From contig QJPP01001815.1 in the NCBI GenBank assembly GCA_003996215.1, positions 393,824 to 457,823 on the forward strand: a stretch of DNA of 64,000 nucleotides. The letters run 5' to 3'. Every line of letters begins with the position of its first letter. Within the stretch, counting starts at the first letter, position 1. The stretch is from Jaltomata sinuosa. Lineage: Eukaryota; Streptophyta; Magnoliopsida; Solanales; Solanaceae. The notes under the pieces are model-generated. The model worked only from the letters and a program-made list of their open reading frames with translations. It did not search any database and was not told the DNA's origin. Of this stretch, positions 58,601 through 64,000 are shown piece after piece. Made by a program: the position numbers and the translations under genes.

Positions 58601-59860
58601 GAAAATTCCACGAACCACCCAAAGTAGTCTGCTAAGCCACGATTCTGAACCCATCACTGATTTACCAATCAATGATCATGTCAAACCCATGAGTAGAATC
58701 AGCCACCATCAAAGAACACTAATAGAGATGGATCCAACTCGTCCATGAATACACAATTTTCCTAATCCAGAGATGCTACTGAAACTTGTTTAACCCCAAA
58801 GAAGATAATAAGGAAGTCAAGGTCGATGCAACAAGCTCCCAAAGGTAGTACTTGGAATGACTACTTCCTCAATCTCATGCTAGAAGGGATTTTGACCTCG
58901 AATCTATCAAATGAAATGACTCCACCACCTAACTTGGTCGATGCAAGTCACCAACATACAAACCAAAGAAAACTCTCGGTCGCCACCTCAGTCAACTACT
59001 AAAACACAAAAGCACTAGCAAAGATTCATCTCCCTTCTTTTTCTACTAAACAAAACCCTTCCTTAGCATATATTGAATCTTACAAACTCCTTCTCAAATA
59101 AAACATGGAGCCATTCCCTTAGCTCTCACATATATTCTTTCAAAACTCAATAAGGCAGGAGAAGAATAAGCTGGATGCCCAACTTACCAAAAATACTATG
59201 AATACAACTCAACCACGAGGCTACACTCAACATTAGCCCAAATTACCTAGTCAAAGCTCAACCACAATGCCATAATCAAAAGCTCAATCAGAGAACTATG
59301 ATCGAAATCCATTCCAACTTAAACTAGGGAAAACAATAAGATAACCCAATCAGACAAGAAACTAAAGGACCCTATGGGAACAACTCACATACCTGACAGA
59401 CTCCTAGACCAACCAAACAAAGAGGGTCAACTCTAATCACCCAAGGAAAGGAAACCAAACTATGCTCGCTAGAATAACCAACACTTTTCAACTTAAGACA
59501 AAAGCTCAAACTTTGACACCACTACCGGTAACATCATACCAACACAAGGACTTCTAGAAAATGCTAGATAACAGCCTAGGCAATAACCATCGGACTGCTC
59601 AACAGGGAAAACTCAACACAAGTCTAGAGCCACAACTAAATTGGAATCGGAGTCAACCTAAAAAGAGACTAACAAGTCTTACCCACAAGTACAACTCCGG
59701 GAAAACACATTTCAAGGATAACTCACCCCATCCACTACTAAAGAATAAACTACCAAGAAAATACATGCATAGATACTACAATTCCACAGTAAAACAACTA
59801 AATAAATAAAACAGGAAGGCACATAAGCAAACAGATGAAAAGGGGAGAATCCCAATGCGG
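58601..59860. other. Internal DNA of E where RT and protease should lie
   Basis: About 1.3 kb, shorter than the 2 kb between the same landmarks in T1. I find no RT or protease motif in either strand, so the segment is decayed or partly replaced. Confidence 0.45.
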
Positions 59861-59869
59861 ATAAAGCTA

Positions 59870-60403
59870 TCACCAACCAAGCGTAAACAGAGTTATACCT
59901 GGAGAAACAACATCAGGAACCTCTAAGTATGGCCCATCAAGAGGGGCATCAGACTGATGGTGTCTATCGCTGGACTGGGTAGTCGATGCTGAAGGCTCAA
60001 CCATCCCTCGCCGGGGACAAACTCTAAGGTAGTGACCAAACACTCCACAACCATAGAAACCCAAGAAAGCCTTGCCCCGATGCACGGTGCCTGTCGACTC
60101 TGGATGGATACCTGAACCACCTGGCTGAAAGCCACCTCTAACCACGAAGGGACCACCCCTACAACCCTGTACACTACCTCTCACTGCCTGGGGACCACCC
60201 CTACTACCCTGCACTGCACCTCTATTTGGTGGTACTAGAGCCTTGAGATATAACACTTGTTGACTGGAAGGTGGGATCGTGGGGCGATCTCTAACAAAGT
60301 GCCCACGCCCATCGCACTGGAAATAAATTCCCCCGAATATGTGCAGGCGAGAAGATCTCGCTAAACCTAACCGGCTACCATGGCCTACATACTCAGAATG
60401 CAA
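59870..60403 (-). pseudogene. Gag C-terminus with two zinc-knuckle remnants, element E
   Basis: An open 177-residue stretch. The first knuckle is FQCDGRGHFVRDR, with both the first and last Cys lost. The second is YGCGVFGHYLRVC, with the first Cys lost. Between them is a Gly/Arg/Val-rich linker with repeats of GSRGGP, GCRGGP and VRGG. Two knuckles differ from the single one of T1. It bound RNA in the intact protein. Confidence 0.7.
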
Positions 60404-61220
60404 ACCTTGAAGAATCTTACCCGTACTATGCCCGCTAAGCTCAACATTCCCTATGCAACCATCTTTTGGAACCTGTGGAGCAGCTAAAATTGGCCTGGTA
60501 GATAAGAAGAAATGGAACCTATCTCTGGTAGAGAATCCCCTACCTCGAGTTTGAGAACCTCAGGAACTGTCCTGGCGATGACGTTTCTTAGCACTACCTG
60601 AAGAAAGGTCGTTCAATCTATAACCAAATGCTCGGTCGCCAAATGAAGCGGTGAAATCAAACCTGTAACACAAATATGAACCCTATCAAACTCCAAAGGC
60701 ACAATCCTGGCAGTACGCCTAACAATCTCGTGAAATCTTTCCTCATAGTCCAATACCAATATACAAACTTACTGAAGAACTAGAAGCTCAACCCTAACTG
60801 AAGCACCGCTCAAAGAATCAGGTACTGAAATACCCACTGGAGGACTCAGAGTCCTAATCGCAGTGTCCTGAAGAACTGAGGTAGCTATGAATCCAATCGG
60901 AGGCTGGATGGCCCCACACCTCCTATTTGATGTGGTAAACTTTCACTTTGAAGTCCTAACTCTGACAAAAAAATGGAAGCAATAGGCACAGAAGACTCGA
61001 TATCACCTGTTGTCGCACTCATCTTAGGCATCTGAGAAATATTCAAACAATTGAAGTTTAGAAGTTGATAACGCCAGGAACGCACGATAAGGAGACAAGA
61101 AGATGGAACTTTTCCTACCAATGCTCTATAGCCTCCCACAAATAGGATACGAACGTCATCGTGCCGATCCGTGAGACTCTACTTATAAACTTTCTTCTGT
61201 ACTATGACATCGGTGAACCT
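60404..61220 (-). pseudogene. Gag N-terminal region of E, eroded
   Basis: Position, and a Ser/Leu-rich frame at 60885-61139, suggest gag, but no capsid motif is readable. Confidence 0.35.
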
Positions 61221-61238
61221 AGAGCTCTGATACAAAGC
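61221..61238 (-). other. Primer-binding site of E (initiator tRNA-Met)
   Basis: The minus strand reads GCTTTGTATCAGAGCTC beside the LTR. Compared with TGGTATCAGAGC one base differs. Confidence 0.7.
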
Positions 61239-61973
61239 TGTCATGACCCGATTTCTTAGGTCATGATGGCACCTATAACCCCAAGTAGGCAAACCAATTT
61301 CCATAGCTCGGAATGGTTAGTAATGGGCTACTACCTAACCAATATGCACCATAAGAGGAAATAAGCAAAAGCAGAATAAGATAAAGACAAGCGGAAGCAA
61401 ATAACCTTATCATATATATATACAAGGAAACTACACCAACCCAAGACTTGGTATCGATAGTATAGAAGTTTCCAATAGAATAGAAGTGCTAGAAGTAACA
61501 AAATAGACAAGTACAATTGTCATTGAATACATAAAGAGTAACAGTACAAAAGATGAGATGCGGCCAAGCCCCGATTGTTATACGCTCACCTTAGTCTCAA
61601 ATATCCAGAAGTTGCACGAGTCTGTAGGCGATCAACAGTGAAAGCTCACACTAATATCTGCACCAAAGAGTACAAAAGTGTAGTATGAGCACCAATTTCT
61701 AAGTAACAGGTACCCAATAGGCGTCATTGGCCGACTAAGTGCATATAAACTATAAAAGCAATAATAAACAGAATACAAGGAAACAGTCACGGAAAACAAG
61801 GAGGAAGCACAAGGAACTAGAACAAAGAATAATCAACCAAGAGTTATAGGTATAACATGCTAGCACATAAGATATACATACACATAAACACAGGTGAAAA
61901 AAGGAAGAAGGATGCACCTGGGATACTTTCAACAGTAGTACATATAAAAAGAGAGTTTAAAGAGATCGGCGGT
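61239..61973 (-). repeat. Right (5') LTR of E, cut by F
   Basis: Matches 50112-50802 and then 53975-54015 of the left LTR ('acatataaaaagagagttta'). Breaks at GCGGT, 61969-61973, where F starts. Confidence 0.9.
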
Positions 61974-62140
61974 TGATGTGCCGCCATTTTACGGCACTTT
62001 CGACTCCTTTTAACTAAGAACAATCGTACGTTTTCAAGCAACCGTCGTCGTTTTTGATGTTTTTATGTTATATTTGTAGGAAATGGAGACAAACATGGAA
62101 ACAGAAGGAAATACGCGAAAAAGAGCATTCTGGATAAGAG

Positions 62141-62321
62141 TGACGGTTCATGTGACGGTCCGTCAAGGGTGTGACGGTTCAGGTGACGGTCCGTCAAGGG
62201 TGTGACGGTCCGTCACCCAAACCGTCACACCAAGGCAGCAAGTGAGGCAGTCCACTGCCTAAGGGTGACGGTCCAGGTGACGGTCCGTCAACCCTGTGAT
62301 GGTCCGTAAGCCTGGCCGTCA
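62141..62321. repeat. TGACGGTCCGTCA palindrome array, F LTR
   Basis: Four full palindromes plus one damaged one (GTGATGGTCCGTAAG), with half sites TGACGGT between them. One extra unit compared with G lies in the first block. Confidence 0.8.
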
Positions 62322-62380
62322 CACTTAGGCAGTCCGCGACGCGGAATCCGAGCGTTTTTGGGATTGGTTTCCTAGACTCC

Positions 62381-62388
62381 TATAAATA
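62381..62388 (+). promoter_or_regulatory. TATA box of F LTR
   Basis: TATAAATA in the same context as in G, 60 bases after the array. Confidence 0.7.
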
Positions 62389-63341
62389 CCCTATGTTAGT
62401 TTTATTTTAATTATTCATTCAATATACAATAGTTCTCCCAATAGTTTTAGGAGTTTTTGAGCGAGTTTTGAGAGAGGAAACGGGCTACACACGGTTTCCT
62501 TCTCCTAAATCTTGTTCTTGATTCGTTCTTGGGATCTTTGGTTTCTTGTTCTTGGAATAATTAAAGATTGTTTTCACTACATTGTAAGGATCTCTTTTCT
62601 TTATTATGCATATGACTTTCTTTTATTCTTCTACAAGCATGATTAACTAAACCTCGCACAACTAGGGTTGTGGGAGCCATGGAAAACGTAGCGATATAGA
62701 TTCCGGGTAGCGTTGGGTTCAATATATGTATTGTCACGTTGTTAATCATTCATTATTTAACGTTTTCTAGTGGTTGCAAACATTAGAACATGCCTAGGTT
62801 TAAGTTTGCTTGAGTAAAGAGATTAAAACCGAGAAACTTGATTAACAACAAGGATTCGAGACTACTAACTCTCGTCTAATGATTAATGCTGTAACTAGAT
62901 TAATCTAGTTGATGTTTAGGATTGAAATCTAAAAAGCACATCTTTTCGAGGTCGAGAGAATAGAAAAGGAAATTTGTTTATTTGGTCGAGAGACGTTTAG
63001 ACGATACCATTGCTTCAATCACATCGTGACACGCATATAAAAAGAACCCGATTAAGCCTAGGATCGACATTGTTACCAACACCATGGTAATCACTTCCCT
63101 AGTTCATTCTATTATTGATTATCATTCATACGTTAATTGTTCGTTTTGTTTACGCATTGTTTACACAAAACCCCCCCTTTATTTACCGGAAACTATTGAC
63201 GACTAGTCACTTAATTCACTAAAGACTTAATTCTCACCATATTCTCTGTGGGATTCGACCCCAACCTAGTTGGGTTCTATATTTGACTACGACCGCTTAC
63301 GCTTCGTTAATTCGAGGTGTAGTTTGGGCATTATCAAAAAG

Positions 63342-63359
63342 TGGCACCGTTGCCGGGGA
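63342..63359 (+). other. Primer-binding site of F (tRNA-Asp)
   Basis: TGGCACCGTTGCCGGGGA, one base different from G's site (A for G). Confidence 0.88.
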
Positions 63360-63464
63360 ATACGGTTGTTAATTAAGTCTGGTGTGTTTATTAGACTCTT
63401 AGTCATAATTTCCTGCTTTACATTTATTTATTGTTTTTGTCTTTGACAGGGTACACAGTTATGC

Positions 63465-64000
63465 ATGCCAAGTACCCGAAGTTCGAGGGAACAAATTTTA
63501 CCTTACGACCCCGAGCTTGCTAAAACATTGAGGCAGAATATGGCCGCACAAATAGAGGCAGCGAGGATCACTGCAGAACTGCAGGCCCAACAAAATCTGA
63601 ATGCTGGTGGTCTGCAGGATGAGATCGCACGGAATGATGAGGATCTCGACTTAGATGGAGCTGGCGCTACGGGCGCCATTGTTGTTCCACCGCTACCGCC
63701 CGAAGCCAAGTTCAACATCACTAGCACGATGATCCAGCTGTTGAACTTGAGAGGAGTGTTCCGAGGTGTCGCTGGAGAGGATCCAAACCAGCACCTAATG
63801 AATTTCGTGGGCATATGCAAGTCGTTTGAACTACCGGGCGTGAGTCAGACAGCGATCAGGCTCAGGTTGTTTCCGTTGTCTCTGTCTGATGAGGCAGCAT
63901 TGTGGTTGACAGAGCTGCCCCCCGACTCTATCGCAACGTGGGGAGAGTTGAGAGGAGCTTTCCTAGAAAGGTTCTTTCCTCCCTCTCGGATGATACAGTT
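63465..64000 (+). CDS. Gag of element F, open to window end (partial)
   Basis: Starts at ATG 63465 (MPSTRSS). 178 complete codons without a stop run to the edge. It includes the Ala/Gln-rich N-terminal helix (QNMAAQ, AELQAQQNLN), MIQLLNLRGVFRG, and the capsid start up to FFPPSRMIQ. An out-of-frame ATG at 63461 precedes it by four bases. Where G has a TAG stop, F has CAG. Nothing visible prevents expression. Gag would form the particle that packages this element's RNA, and perhaps that of G-like copies as well. Confidence 0.85.
   Translation, partial: MPSTRSSREQILPYDPELAKTLRQNMAAQIEAARITAELQAQQNLNAGGLQDEIARNDEDLDLDGAGATGAIVVPPLPPEAKFNITSTMIQLLNLRGVFRGVAGEDPNQHLMNFVGICKSFELPGVSQTAIRLRLFPLSLSDEAALWLTELPPDSIATWGELRGAFLERFFPPSRMIQ

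Larger units (their letters stand above)
50112..61973 (-). mobile_element. Tekay-type chromovirus E, decayed
   Basis: Minus strand. The left LTR is 50112-56971 (split by a solo LTR), internal DNA is 56972-61238, the primer site is next to 61238, and the right LTR starts at 61239 and is cut at 61973 by element F. Integrase, the RNase H-integrase linker and gag zinc knuckles are still traceable; RT is not. E is the oldest layer on this side of the window. Confidence 0.85.
61974..63336 (+). repeat. 5' LTR of F
   Basis: 1363 bases, TGATGTGCCGCC to GGGCATTATCA, similar in layout and sequence to G's LTRs with many substitutions and small gaps. Confidence 0.93.
61974..64000 (+). mobile_element. Athila-type element F, 5' part, related to G
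   Basis: The 5' LTR (61974-63336), tRNA-Asp primer site and the first 178 codons of gag are in the window; the rest lies beyond. It sits in E's right LTR, so it is younger than E. The LTR is clearly diverged from G's, but gag is very close. Whether it carries pol cannot be seen. Confidence 0.92.

Overview
The window looks like heterochromatic plant nuclear DNA. It consists almost wholly of Ty3/gypsy LTR retrotransposons of two kinds, stacked and broken. No complete host gene, tRNA, rRNA or CRISPR array is visible. The retrotransposon types, a tRNA-Asp primer site in the Athila-type copies, initiator-tRNA-Met primer sites in the Tekay/Del-type chromoviruses, and LTR termini beginning TGTCACGACC all fit a dicot. 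I infer a Solanaceae-like asterid, but the species cannot be fixed from sequence alone.

Left third (1-29415), nested. A minus-strand Athila-type element (B: LTR 1014-2284, 3' noncoding and pol 2285-8389, displaced gag piece 29030-29415) was split by a minus-strand Tekay-type element T2 (8390-29029). T2 was split in turn by a second, far better preserved Tekay-type element T1 (16013-27820). T1 has 3.3-kb LTRs, a near-perfect target duplication and a full but stop-ridden gag-PR-RT-RH-INT-chromodomain order. It landed inside a 46-bp tandem array in T2's 5' LTR. Positions 1-1013 hold gag of yet another Athila-type copy.

Middle (29416-50111). A plus-strand Athila env-like remnant (29416-30985) is followed by the 3' half of a minus-strand Athila element C (LTR, 3' noncoding region, env-like ORF, leader; 30986-36799). 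Next is a structurally complete but non-autonomous plus-strand Athila-type element G (36800-43632) with gag and part of protease only, and LTRs about 1% diverged. A truncated Tekay LTR (D, 43633-45510), two adjacent minisatellites (39 and 50 bp), a possible further LTR (47533-48300) and a possible gene fragment (49067-49330) fill the rest.

Right (50112-64000). A decayed minus-strand Tekay element E has its left LTR interrupted by a solo LTR of the T1 type with perfect CCTTG duplications (50803-53969). Its right LTR is interrupted by a plus-strand Athila-type element F, a relative of G whose gag is open up to the window end.

The most interesting pattern is regulatory. The LTRs of several families carry a GC-rich array of short family-specific, often palindromic words a few hundred bases inside the LTR start and upstream of a TATA box. 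Examples are TGACGGTCCGTCA in G and F, GCGATCGC in C, and GCCGCACATG in the putative LTR at 47533. In C, and more weakly in B, similar words recur inside the element. T1-type LTRs instead carry a perfect 18-bp palindrome centred on a CACGTG G-box. G together with F looks like a gag-only family with a possible autonomous or gag-donating relative.
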